A stretch of 64,000 nt of DNA from Epithemia pelagica (GCA_946965045.2 OX337228.1:5828001-5892000); one strand, 5' to 3'. Positions 29,296 to 39,301 are shown, counted from the stretch's first letter. Notes: a model not told the origin generated them from the sequence alone. A program made the numbers and translations.

Positions 29296-31950
29296 ATGGA
29301 AGAATACTTTTTGGAATCCGAATCTTTTGAGGAGCAAGATCTTGCTGGTGCCCTCGCCTCCGTCATGAAAGTACTGTATGAACACAACGAGAGAGAAAGA
29401 GGCGAAATGTTGGGGGTTCAAAGTTTTATGACCCCCAATCAAAAATTGAGCACACCTACGTTGCATGCCTATGGAATTGACACAACAAACAAACGCGTGG
29501 TTAGTGATCTTGTGCGAGACCTTGTCACTCTATCTGACAAGCGAAGAAAGCACGATGTGCTCACGACCCGGATGTCTAACGGTAGGATGGTATCTTTGGT
29601 TCGGATACCAAAATCTACCAATTTGAAAAGCTTCCATGAGCAAGACAGACACTTCAAGTGGATTGATCAAGTCTTGGAAGCACTCGGGAAACAAAACAAC
29701 AGGCCGCGGAAGGTGTTGAAGCCGAGTACAGATGTGCGAAATGACGAGGTAGATGAGCTAGAGGAGGATCAGTTAGAGGAGGGGCAAGAAGAGGAGCTGA
29801 CCGACATGGAGTATACGGCAAAGAATCTCTTTGCCCATCTTGGCAAGAGATTTCCGAATGGGGTCAAGGAGGCAGTGAAACAACAAAAGTTTGCGTGCGT
29901 TGCAATGGACCCGGTTGCAACGTTTGCCATGTGGTCGGACGCAAACATAAACTACTCGCAGGCAAGACTGATTGCACGTCACCTCAAGTACTGGTTCGGA
30001 TGTCCCCTGGTTAGCTCACCTGATGAGCTAAAGAGAGTCCTAGTAACTAAGAAGGTTGTGGCACCGGAATGCAATACGCTACAATTAAACAACGAGTCAA
30101 TCGAATGGAGTGTGCGAGATGCGACACAGGTATTGCTTTACTTTTGCGATACTGTGTTTAATCGAGCTGACACTCGACAGCATTGGACCTCTATTGATAT
30201 GGTTGTGTCGGCCGACCATGGGAAAGGCTTCTCTCGTGCCCATGCGGTCTTAATTTGTCGGAAACATGACCCTAGCTCAAATAAGTGGACGGAACACAAA
30301 GACTCCTACAGTCTAGCAGATGCTAGGTGCAAGAAGGACACCTACGAGATCCTGAAAAGCACCTACATGCCAAAACTAGACAGTGCGCTAAGTCAGTTGA
30401 CAGAGAAAGGCGGTATCGACGTGTGGAAGCGAGCCCAACTAAATGAAAATGAAGAGTGGTACTACTCAAGGCTTGCGGGGTCACGTCCTGACCAACCTAG
30501 CGACACACGCTTCTATGGAGGACTCCCAGTAGAAGTGTTCTTGGCAGGAGACCTAGCCCAAATTATGACCAACTATGGGCGAGAAGGCATGTCTAGCTGC
30601 TGGTGTGCCTTTTGTCAGCTGACAAAGGCAGAATGGCAGCCACTTAGTCATGCTCGAGGCACAAAGTGGTCGCTTGCGACAATGAAGGCCCAGCTTGAAT
30701 ACAACAAAACGCTCGATGAGAATGCAAAGGGTGCCCTGCGAAAGGGAATAAAAAATGTGCCTTTGCTTACTGCCGTGGATGTGTGTCATGTGTCAATGCC
30801 TGTTCTCCACATCAAGTTGGGCGTTGTGAACAAGGCTCTAGATTGTTTGTACAGTGATCTCCAGGCTGCCTGTGAGATCTACACAGCAGCCTGGATCGAT
30901 CTTGAAACGGAATGGCTCAGACAGAAAAAGGAAGAAGAACAAGTGGTGAGCGAGCTGATGGAAATCACGCGGCAGAAACAGGAAAAACAACAACAACAAC
31001 AACAACAACAACAGGTTCCGGATGAGCACATTGCAGCTGAGATTGCTTTGTTGAAACAAAGCCTGAAGGAGAAGGATGGTGAGCGGAAGGCAAGGGCAAA
31101 GTTGGTTAAAGAAGCAAAACATGAATGGGACAAAGAGAAGAGTGTCCCTGAGAACTCACGAAAGCATGGACAACCTGTCTATCGCAAGTTCGAAGGGATC
31201 GAGCGTGCCCATGGAATTGACAGGGCAGCGTTTCATGGGGGTGCTCTGCAAGGCAACCCCTGCAGCACAGTGTTGGTTGATCGGAAGTTTATCTTCGAAG
31301 AGATTTGGGTCTACGTCTGGGACCTCCCGGACGAACAGAAATGGGTGGATAATGCGACAATCAAAAGGGTGATTGATGCCTATGAACGATTGATGGGGCA
31401 TCTCGATGCCACTTTTTCTATTTTGCAGACGCCTCGGAATCACATCACGCCACAACAGGTGCTCCACTTAGAGCATCATTTGAAGCATGCTTCTTCGGTA
31501 TGGCGAGCACTCGACATCCCAATTTCACCCAAGATGCACATTTTGGAAGACCATGCACTTGACGCAGTGAAACGGTACGGCGGAATCGGTGATTTGGGTG
31601 AAGATGAAGGCGAGCGCGCCCATCAGACTGGGGCGCAGATGGAAAGCCGCATGAAGTCTCTAAACCACTCAACAAAGGGGCAAGTTGTAGCTCAGTTGGA
31701 GGTGATGACAAAGAATGACGCAGTGCAAGACAGGCTTGTTGCGGTCACGAAAGCGGTACAACGGAACGTGAACAGGAGAAATGGTGAGGGGGGTGATCAA
31801 GAAGCCCCCAAATCCTACAAAGGCAACAAGCACAAGGCCTTGCGTGACTCTGAGCGGGTGGCACTTCTATCGATGTTCGCTATCCAAGAGGAGAAGTACC
31901 CCCGACTTGATGAACTACGACACCAAAAGCTGCTTCAGTCGGAATCATGA
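29296..31950 (+). CDS. Large DDE-like protein with CxCxxC knuckle, putative transposase
   Basis: 884 residues from the first in-frame ATG (29296); the frame is open back to 29134, so the true N-terminus may be longer or spliced to the gene before. Candidate catalytic acids are D in IDMVVSADHGKGFSRA, D in VEVFLAGDLAQIMTNYGREG, and E in GIGDLGEDEGERAHQTG, the usual D-D-E order. Directly after the second Asp comes SSCWCAFCQLTKAEW, a compact Cys cluster. Between the second acid and the last lies a long helical insertion with a poly-Gln run (near 30990-31013). The late IPISPKMHILEDHALD segment also looks conserved in type. I recall similar repetitive proteins in stramenopiles but cannot name the superfamily. 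Confidence 0.6.
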   Translation: MEEYFLESESFEEQDLAGALASVMKVLYEHNERERGEMLGVQSFMTPNQKLSTPTLHAYGIDTTNKRVVSDLVRDLVTLSDKRRKHDVLTTRMSNGRMVSLVRIPKSTNLKSFHEQDRHFKWIDQVLEALGKQNNRPRKVLKPSTDVRNDEVDELEEDQLEEGQEEELTDMEYTAKNLFAHLGKRFPNGVKEAVKQQKFACVAMDPVATFAMWSDANINYSQARLIARHLKYWFGCPLVSSPDELKRVLVTKKVVAPECNTLQLNNESIEWSVRDATQVLLYFCDTVFNRADTRQHWTSIDMVVSADHGKGFSRAHAVLICRKHDPSSNKWTEHKDSYSLADARCKKDTYEILKSTYMPKLDSALSQLTEKGGIDVWKRAQLNENEEWYYSRLAGSRPDQPSDTRFYGGLPVEVFLAGDLAQIMTNYGREGMSSCWCAFCQLTKAEWQPLSHARGTKWSLATMKAQLEYNKTLDENAKGALRKGIKNVPLLTAVDVCHVSMPVLHIKLGVVNKALDCLYSDLQAACEIYTAAWIDLETEWLRQKKEEEQVVSELMEITRQKQEKQQQQQQQQQVPDEHIAAEIALLKQSLKEKDGERKARAKLVKEAKHEWDKEKSVPENSRKHGQPVYRKFEGIERAHGIDRAAFHGGALQGNPCSTVLVDRKFIFEEIWVYVWDLPDEQKWVDNATIKRVIDAYERLMGHLDATFSILQTPRNHITPQQVLHLEHHLKHASSVWRALDIPISPKMHILEDHALDAVKRYGGIGDLGEDEGERAHQTGAQMESRMKSLNHSTKGQVVAQLEVMTKNDAVQDRLVAVTKAVQRNVNRRNGEGGDQEAPKSYKGNKHKALRDSERVALLSMFAIQEEKYPRLDELRHQKLLQSES

Positions 31951-32001
31951 TAGCTACCATAATTGCATGTAAGGAATACTAAGTAAGGTTTTGGTTAATG
32001 A

Positions 32002-32427
32002 CTAAGCTTTCTCTAGTACAAGTCCCCGCTTCGGGAAACCACTGTCACGGCACGCTGTTTTTAGGAGCTTGAAAGACTCATGGTGCCCCATGATGGTGAA
32101 GCGAAGCATCCACTCCCGACACTCTTCTCCAACGTGACATCGGTCTCCTTCATGTCCCAAAGGCAATGGAACGGCTGCGAAGAACTCGAGTCCCTCGTGT
32201 CCATTGCGTTGACTCCTGACACGAAAGACATCCCAAGCCAACACTTCATGGGACAGAAATGTCTTATGGACCAGCGTTTTGTCGGCGCCGGTGTAAGACA
32301 CTTGAAAGCCATGCCCAAAGTTTGTCTTGCCGACAAAGAGAGCGGCACTGTGGCTCCGAGTCCACATGTGATCCTCTGAATCACGGTCTACTATTCCGAC
32401 CTCAAACATTCCACCAGTCAATCTCAT
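32002..32427 (-). CDS. Minus-strand gene of the candidate transposon, C-terminal domain
   Basis: 141 codons from MRLTGGMFEVGIVDRDSEDH to the stop at 32002, convergent with the DDE-like gene (about 50 bp between stops). The segment has alternating beta-type strands: ALFVGKTNFGHGFQVSYTG, LAWDVFRVRSQRNG, EWMLRFTIMGHHESFKLL. The frame stays open further upstream into the Thr/Asn/Gln-coding triplet repeat at 32490-33110, so the real protein probably has a long low-complexity N-terminal part, and its start was not resolved. No family recognised. It resembles neither a nuclease nor a helicase. Confidence 0.45.
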   Translation of the reverse strand: MRLTGGMFEVGIVDRDSEDHMWTRSHSAALFVGKTNFGHGFQVSYTGADKTLVHKTFLSHEVLAWDVFRVRSQRNGHEGLEFFAAVPLPLGHEGDRCHVGEECREWMLRFTIMGHHESFKLLKTACRDSGFPKRGLVLEKA

Positions 32428-32489
32428 TGTTGTTGCGTCGTTTTTGCCGCCACCAGCAGTCCTGTTCTTTTCCGTTGCTTCTGCCACGG

Positions 32490-33110
32490 GGGCGTGTGTT
32501 GTCGTGGCTTGTGTCGTTGTCGTTCTTCTTCTTGTTGTTTGAGGTCAGCGTGGTTGCTTGCGTTGTCGTTGTTGATGTTGTTGTTGTCGTCGCGGCTTGT
32601 GTTGCTACTGTTGTTGTTGCCACGGCTTGTCTTGACGTTGTTGCTGTTGTCTTCGTCGCGGGTTGTGTTGTCGTCGTCGTTGTTGTCGTCGCTTGTTGTC
32701 GCGGGTTGTGTTGTTGTTGTTGTTGTTGTTGTTTCCTGTCAGCGTCGTGGATTGTGTTGTTGTTGTCGTTTGTTGATGTCGCAGTGGTGTGTTGTTGTTG
32801 CCACGGCTTGTCTTGACGTTGTTGCTGTTGTCTTTGTCGCGGGTTGTGTTGTCGTCGTCGTTGTTGTCGTCGCTTGTTGTCGCGGGTTGTGTTGTTGGTG
32901 TTGTTGTTGTTGTTGTTGTTTCCTGTCAGCGTCGTGGATTGTGTTGTTGATGTCGCCGTGGTGTGTTTTGTTGTTGTTGTTGTTTGTTGATGTCGCCGTG
33001 GCGTGTTTTGTTGTTGTTGTTGTTTGCTGTCAGCTCCGTGGTCCGTGGATTGGGTTGTTGTCGTCGTCGTCAAAGTTTGTTTGTTGTGTTAGTTCCGTCG
33101 CCGTCCTCGT
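32490..33110. repeat. TTG/TCG triplet-rich region with a duplicated ~145-bp block
   Basis: Imperfect GTT and GTC triplets dominate. A block beginning CCACGGCTTGTCTTGACG occurs at about 32620-32762 and again at about 32801-32945, a period of roughly 181 bp, with few differences. Read on the minus strand it gives Thr, Asn, Gln and Arg tracts. It is likely an expansion inside the coding part of the minus-strand gene rather than a separate element. Confidence 0.8.
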
Positions 33111-33369
33111 CCTTGGCTGCTGGCGCGGACGATGGAGTGGCCTCCTGCGCTGTTTGATTGTTGCATCTTGCATCACCATGTGCTTCGCTCTCTCATCATT
33201 CCCGATTGTGGAATGATTGTTGATATTCAAAAAGTGGGAACGTCGTTCCCACAGGTCAAGCACGTGTGCAGTCTTGTTGCGGACAAGGCGGGAAGCGCAC
33301 GCAAGCTCTTCTACACATGGTGGAGAAGCACTTCGTTTGATTGTTGCATCTCTTCACTTTTTGGAAACC

Positions 33370-34016
33370 ATGCAAGCAGATGAGCAGAAGCAACCGGATG
33401 GATATTGCCTCACGGCAATCCTGAAGGACCAAGCTTCAGGCACCACTGCTGTCCTCAATGGTGTTGCCACTGATGGCATTGTCGTGTCGTCATCGTCGTC
33501 TTCGTCGCCTTTTTCGTTTTCTGTGGACAACTTCACAGGTGAGAAACACGTTGTACACTTGTCTCTGCTGTTTCACGTACTTACCTTTTTGTTGTATCGG
33601 TTCCAGGAACCATTTGCATCGACGGTGACTGCTGGAAGCTTGTCCGTTCGATGCAATCCAAAGACCCGTTGAGCGTCATTGCCTTCAAGATGAAGGATGC
33701 TGAACGCACGGACCACGGGGTTGGTACCATTCACGAAGGAGAAGGAGAAGAAGAAGCCTCAACTGACGAGTCGTCGGACGATGGTGTTGTGTACACCAAG
33801 GACTCATTTTCTCAGGATGTCACCATGATGCAAGACGAGCGCCTTCTCAAGGCTTTCGACTTGATGAGCCCTGATTCACGACATGAACGTGAAGAGGATG
33901 ATGAGTTACAGAAGAAGAAGAAGAAATGGAACAACAACAACAACAGCAATGATAGCGATGACTCACCTTTGTTTGCTCGTCGTTCGACGCGACGCAACAA
34001 CAAAAAGAAGAACTAA
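33370..34016 (+). CDS. Plus-strand accessory protein of the candidate transposon
   Basis: Exons 33370-33538 and 33607-34016 with a 68-bp intron (donor GTGAGA, acceptor GGTTCCAG, phase 1) give 192 residues. The N-terminal half (YCLTAILKDQASGTTAVLNG) runs into a Ser tract and across the splice into NFTGTICIDGDCWKLVRSMQ, a beta-rich fold. The C-terminal half is acidic, with a Lys tract and Asn tract, ending in ARRSTRRNNKKKN, a likely nuclear signal. It is divergent from the minus-strand gene across the triplet-rich DNA. Family unknown. Confidence 0.55.
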
Positions 34017-34200
34017 TCACAGGTGGTGGGGCAGCCGTTCATGATTCTTGTTTGATTGTTGAATAATGAACCAACCCGCCAGGAATAAGTAGTAGTAGTA
34101 GTGAGCAGTGCACGTTGTTGACATGTCTGTTGTTGTGCTCGTTCATATCCGTAGTAGTTTATCACCCGCTTTGCTTTTGCATCTGTTGTTGTTGCACGCT

Positions 34201-34258
34201 GGAGGCATGTTCTAATAGGTTATGATGCACCTTGGAGGTACGTTCTAATAGGTTATGA
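34201..34258 (+). repeat. Subterminal direct repeat, two copies
   Basis: GGAGGCATGTTCTAATAGG plus TTATGA (34201-34225) and the copy at 34234-34258 share 22 of 25 positions; the core is GTTCTAATAGGTTATGA. It lies about 70-130 bp inside the right terminus, where transposases of several superfamilies bind repeated subterminal sites. Confidence 0.75.
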
Positions 34259-34290
34259 GACTTCAAGAGAAGTGGAAAATACTACTAAAG

Positions 34291-34328
34291 TACAAAATCG
34301 GGGTTTACTGTACCCCTTGTCGAACGTG
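34291..34328 (-). repeat. Right terminal inverted repeat of the 6.1-kb element
   Basis: TACAAAATCGG (34291-34301) and CCTTGTCGAACGTG (34315-34328) are the reverse complements of the two left blocks. The 13 bases between them are longer than the 2 on the left, so one end has an insertion or deletion. CGT follows directly. Confidence 0.7.
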
Positions 34329-34849
34329 CGTCCAGTTCCCGCCTGTACCCTCCAGCGGGGGTGAGTGAGTCCCGCAGGCTTCAGTCGGAAAAAAGCCCCA
34401 CGTGGGGTGAGTAAGGGAATGCAACACTAGGTGCGACTGACCGGGTCGCCCTTGCTTGGGGTTATTCCCGCCTGTCCCTATCCCAAGTCTTTTCCCGGCA
34501 TTGCCTCGCGCGCACTCGTGTGACAACACACATTCATAAATACTTAAGCTATCAATAACCGTTGATGAGTTTATAATAAAATTTTTGTCCCGTTCCGATT
34601 GCGCATCCACGTGGATCTACCATGCTTGAAACTTGAATCGTCTTCCTGGGCTTACGAGGGCAGTTCAAGAGTAAGCAATGTATGGGAGGGCATGCGCTCA
34701 CACACATCCATAGTGTACTTTGATTACGGTATTATCAAGACCACATCTTCTGTTCAGGAGGGATTCCGTCAAAATAAAAGGGAGTGGATTTTTTTTTCGA
34801 GCACAACACTCCAAAACATGATGACCTCGTAAGGTGATTATAATTCATA
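34329..34849. other. Intergenic region right of the candidate transposon
   Basis: About 520 bp. The first 200 bp are GC-rich with two TTCCCGCCTGT words (near 34336 and 34467) and short self-complementary runs such as CCCCACGTGGGG (34397-34408). No gene found; the rest is the upstream flank of the next gene. Confidence 0.5.
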
Positions 34850-35842
34850 ATGGTGCTGCGGCGAAATCAAGACAAACGCAAGCAACAAACAACAAGCGGA
34901 GAGTCAATCTCATCAGCGGACAAGACCAGCAGCGCAGAGGGAGTATCAGAGTCAGGTCAACCGAGCATGGAGTCTATGAAACAACCCCCCCACGCGAGCT
35001 CTCTTTCTGAATCGGAGAGTCAAAGCATGGCCTCGACTGCAGACGACGACTCAAATGTCGACAACTCGAGCCTCATTTCCTGGCCCTTTTCAGTGGTGGA
35101 AGAACCTGATCCTGTGTCTGCATTCGAAAAGGAGTGGATGTCCATTGTGGGTCGAGTAGAGGTTTTGTTGCTAGAAGATCAAGATGTAGCAACAGGCAGA
35201 GTTTTGGACAGGCGGATTCAAATTGTTTGCCTTCCATCGGACTCTGATAAAGTGATATCAATGTTTAGACATCAATTGGAAGATAATGTCGTCGATGAAG
35301 GAGGAGAGAACGAAAGCGACCACGTAACGACTATGTTGGAGAAAATTGCTAGTGGCTTCATAGACAGCTGTGGTGTAATGAATTGCGAATGTGACGCTCC
35401 CAAGTCAGCGCTGCGGAAGAGCGGAGATGATAAGAATATAGAACGGGCTGTGTCGTTCGACAAGGTGGATATTCACGAGTTCAATATGACGCTTGGGGAC
35501 CATCCAGCAGCTGCTTCAGGTCCTCCCATAACAATTGATTGGGAAAAGAAGGCACGTATTTCCTCGATTGCCTTGGACGAATATGAAAGAAGCCGACGGC
35601 CTAGAAGACATCGGAAAGAGCTTAAGATGTCGATGAAAACACGATGTGGAATCCTTCAAAGGGAAGCTCATTTCTCGGCGCAAGAAATAACACAAGCGTG
35701 GGAGGATGCTCTCAAAGTCCGAAAACAAAGGAGAGAAACACTCGAAGGAGGCATGTGGAAGATGATCTATGATGACTTTTGGGAATCGGCGAACCGAAAG
35801 TTCAATCGTGTTACAAGTAGTGTCACTGGGTTGATTCTGTGA
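34850..35842 (+). CDS. Hypothetical protein with the diatom 'LGDHP..GPP' motif
   Basis: A single exon of 330 residues from the ATG at 34850. The first ~90 residues are Ser-rich and disordered, and an acidic middle part follows. The conserved block is RAVSFDKVDIHEFNMTLGDH, then PAAASGPPITIDWEKKARIS. This V-x-F-x-x-V-x-I-x-E-F/Y-x-x-x-LGD-x-P pattern is one I know from many diatom proteins of unknown function, sometimes beside kinase or other domains. The C-terminus is basic and helical (YERSRRPRRHRKELKMSMKT). Function unknown. Confidence 0.7.
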   Translation: MVLRRNQDKRKQQTTSGESISSADKTSSAEGVSESGQPSMESMKQPPHASSLSESESQSMASTADDDSNVDNSSLISWPFSVVEEPDPVSAFEKEWMSIVGRVEVLLLEDQDVATGRVLDRRIQIVCLPSDSDKVISMFRHQLEDNVVDEGGENESDHVTTMLEKIASGFIDSCGVMNCECDAPKSALRKSGDDKNIERAVSFDKVDIHEFNMTLGDHPAAASGPPITIDWEKKARISSIALDEYERSRRPRRHRKELKMSMKTRCGILQREAHFSAQEITQAWEDALKVRKQRRETLEGGMWKMIYDDFWESANRKFNRVTSSVTGLIL

Positions 35843-36688
35843 TAAAGAATAGTGTTCAATTCTAACCAGTCTTCATCATGCGGACTACTCATAGGACATG
35901 TTGGCGTTTGAATCTAACGCGGTCTCAATAAACAACATCCTTGCGGACCATCAATTTTCGTCACACTCCCAATTCTGTTCGCAAGGGTATACAGTCATGT
36001 GGTGCAACTTGCGGGATTTCTGCCGTTTCAACTGTGCTCCCGAAATAGCCCGAAGTCCTCGCTTTCGGATTCATGATATTCCACATCTCCACTGAATAGG
36101 GAATTTAAGCGATCTCTTAATTTCGAATGGCGATTACCCCTTTATGGATTGAACGATTCAAAATCTACATCACCTTGTGTCGAGCTTAAGGCCACTCTCA
36201 ATCATAACTATGGTGCTTCTGGAAGAAATATGCGTCTTGATTCAAGCTCCATTAAGGTGGTCCGTAAGAAAGCATGAATTTGAATATTTTCCAAAACTAT
36301 GCGACAACCCAGACAATGGATTGTCGCATACTCCTAGTAAGTTGAGCATATCATCTCATCTCAAGAGGAGAAGACGATAGCAGAGGTAACCACTCATGCC
36401 CTCTTCTCCTTGGAAGAAGACGAATGTCATCCCATAAAAATCTACCTTGTGGCCGATCTGTTCATCTTTACAACCTCCAACATAACTCCTCATGCGTCAA
36501 TCACGGCCACATCAACGGCGGATCAATACATGGATAGTCGTGGGTTAAGGAAAGTCCAGGCCTTAGCGATTCAAGAATTTCATCGCTGACGAGTAATTAT
36601 GTGTTTTGTAGAAGTCTCCGAGATCACTTTTTCATTTGGAGCTGTACTTAAAGCATCGATCTGGTGCTCGCCCTTCAGCTGTAGCCTC
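35843..36688. other. Intergenic region
   Basis: About 850 bp between the convergent 3' ends of the hypothetical gene and the RNase gene. Only short open frames without coding character are present, and I see no repeats or RNA genes. Confidence 0.55.
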
Positions 36689-39301
36689 TCAAGATACACG
36701 AACAAACGTTAGCAAGTTGTTCCGTGGATGTACTTTCTGGATTTTCAAATGCATTCTGATCCCGGGATCTAGTGGTCCCAGGGCAAGGTAGCGGTGCTCA
36801 AGGCCCAGGTCATAGACATAGATAGCATATTGATGTTTCTCGCTGTCTACACAACCAAGGACAACAGCTTCAAACGTAACGTCAGGATCGTTCTTGAATA
36901 AACGTGAGATGTATTCAAACAACCAATATTGTTGCGATTGTCGCTGAAGAGTTCGGGCAGCACCCATTAGCCCTGCCCCTTCTGAGAAATTGATATCCGA
37001 ATCCATCTGATCTGTGGCTTCAACGACTTCTGAAGGTTTTGCGTCAACGCACATTTTGGATGGAAGCCCAAGATGCTCAGCGGTAATCTGTGGAGGAATG
37101 GGAGATCCAGTCTCCAGCAGTTCATTCACTTTTTTCCTCCTCAGAAATCGTTTAACTTTTGAATGCACTTGCAAATCGCCATACCGGCGGATGGGAGATG
37201 TCCATTGAACGTAGGCTTCCAAGCCCAAACCGGAGTGTGGGAGCATTGTCTCTGTCACCTTCACAGGTTGGAGGAAACGACGGATGTACCAAGAATAACA
37301 CAGCCCATCACCAACATTCAGCTCAAACAGATCTTCCATGACATTCTTTTCAGAACTCCGCGAAAGAAAATCTGGTCCAGGCTGACTCCGGAACGGCAGA
37401 CGTAAACAATTTGGAACCTTACCACTGCTTTCGTGTTCTATACGCTTCCACCTACCCAAGGCTTCACCAGCCATAATCATAGCTTCTGTAACAAGAAGAA
37501 AAGACGATGATGCTGGGACTGTATTGTCCAGTCGTCGATTGTTTCCGGGAGTGGCCATCCCGTTTTCGAGCGTCTGATTCCGTCCTGCATTATGCGAGAC
37601 TTCCACTTTGATTGAAATACCCACTCCTCCTGAAGCGCTTTTGTCTGCAAAAGTCACCACCGAACTGTACGGGATTGGGTTTGGTAGAATACCTTCCGAC
37701 GATCCATTTCGAATACGATATTGGCGTCGACAATTGGCCACACCAAGCAAAACTCCTAACTCCCATTCTTCAGCATATCCAGTTCCCCTGGGAACAAGAA
37801 ATCCAAAACAACTTAAGTTAGAGACGGAACGAAATTGAGCTTCAGCAGGAGATGCGAATACTCACTCTTCCAACATTTCGTCAACCTCATCGTAAGACAG
37901 TCGATAGGTCACTCGGATTACGGAAGGAACCATCTCGATTGAAGATTCATCAATCGACCCATCAGAGTTAACCTCAACAGAAAGTGAAAGTGCGAAGCAG
38001 TCGTTATTGGTGCTTAGCGACATGAGCTCATTGCCAACAATCGGAGGGAACATGGAGAAGGATCGTCCAGGCAAATAAAGAGACGTGATACGTTTGCCCG
38101 CTGTTCGAAACAAATCAGAACCTGGAGGGCTATACCGGTCAGCATCTGCTATGTGAATCCAAATTCGATATCGAGTGGTGCGGTCATCCTGTCCTCGGGA
38201 GTTGTCGTCAGTGATTTTCTCCACCGATAGTCCGTCATCAATCTCCATCGTCGAAGCGCCGTCGATTGTGAACACTTTTAAATGACGCAAATCCTTCCGA
38301 ATGCCTAAAAGCTGTTCTGGATCCACTGTATATTGTGTCGCATTAAATGCTTGTTTCGCCGCCACACTTTCTTCTTTGGAAAAGCGCAATGGGAATCCAC
38401 TTCGTAGGAGAGCAAGATCTTCATGAGGTTCCCATACTCCCATGGCGACAAGCAGATCTTTTGCACCTTGAGTAGTTCTTTTCCATTTGAGTTCCGACAG
38501 TAACTGCACTGCTGCCTCACGCTGTAGCTGATATTTGAGCCTTCGCACGCTATCACTGTCCCATTTGTGTATCAAATCTCGTTCAATGAGGGATGGATTC
38601 CTTCTTGGATCTAAATGAGAAACCATACGACGCAATTGTTCTGGCTGCCCTTTCACTCCCATTTGCATACCAAAGACGCACAGCGACTGAAACACCATGA
38701 TTGTTGCTCGTAGTATGTTGTCGTTCGGCTCATTTTCGACTTCTTGACCTACAAACAAGTTTTCCAGCGATCTTTCTCCCTTTTCTGTACAAGCCAGATC
38801 CATGAAACGATTTTCCAACAATGCTTCCACTCGTGGACTTTTGTAACGACTCTTTGATGCATCATTGATAACGTTAGGTTCAAGCAGTGAATCAGGATTA
38901 TCTTGTTTTTTCTCTGCCAGCCGCTGTTTCACAAGATGAGCAGCGAGCTGTATTGCTTGAACTTCAATTTGATACTGTTCCTCATCGTACTCCTCCGACT
39001 CGATGGATGAGGATGGCAAAGGGAACCAAGGTTCATTGGATAGCTTTACCGCTTTCGCATATTGTTGCGTCGTCAAGCCAATGTGACCATGTCGTTCAGA
39101 AACAGAAGAGCTCAACGTTGAATGGATGTTGGCCGGCAAAGGGGCGGTCGAGAATCCATTGGCATCATGCCAACCGAATGTCAGGGTGATAATTGCGAGG
39201 AGCACAAAAGACAGGCGGAAGCGGCACCATCGTTTTTCATAGGATGATCGAGCTGATGGATCGGACGAAGTCCATGATGCCCATGGTGTCGCTTCCATCA
39301 T
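36689..39301 (-). CDS. Plastid RNase II/RNase R-type exoribonuclease
   Basis: Exons 39301-37866 and 37787-36689 with a 78-bp intron (donor GTGAGT, acceptor TTCCCAG, phase 2) give 844 residues. The N-terminus has a late hydrophobic signal (SFVLLAIITLTFG) and ends GWHDANGFSTAPLP, close to the diatom plastid ASAFAP motif. The RNB domain starts near KVFTIDGASTMEIDDGLSVE, whose acidic cluster binds Mg; the second Asp of the classical cluster is Glu here. IADADRYSPPGSDLF, RTAGKRITSLYLPGRSFSMF, AYVQWTSPIRRYGDLQVH and the C-terminal part are typical. It probably does 3'-5' processing and decay of plastid RNA. It is divergent from, and overlaps at its start with, the next gene. Confidence 0.9.

Larger units (their letters stand above)
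28198..34328. mobile_element. Candidate DNA transposon, about 6.1 kb, unclassified
   Basis: The outer ends share an inverted repeat: CACGTTCGACAAGG at 28198-28211 and its reverse complement at 34315-34328. A second inverted block follows inward, CCGATTTTGTA at 28214-28224 versus 34291-34301; the right end has 11 extra bases between the blocks. The trinucleotide CGT flanks both outer ends (28195-28197 and 34329-34331), as a target duplication would. Inside are a 231-residue basic protein, a long protein with DDE-like features, a minus-strand gene and a two-exon plus-strand gene, plus direct subterminal repeats (34201-34258). Host genes flank both sides. I could not match it to a named superfamily. 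Confidence 0.6.

Noticed and set aside
32490-33110. CRISPR-like array
   Set aside because: The repeats are triplet-type with no regular unique spacers, and the genome is eukaryotic.
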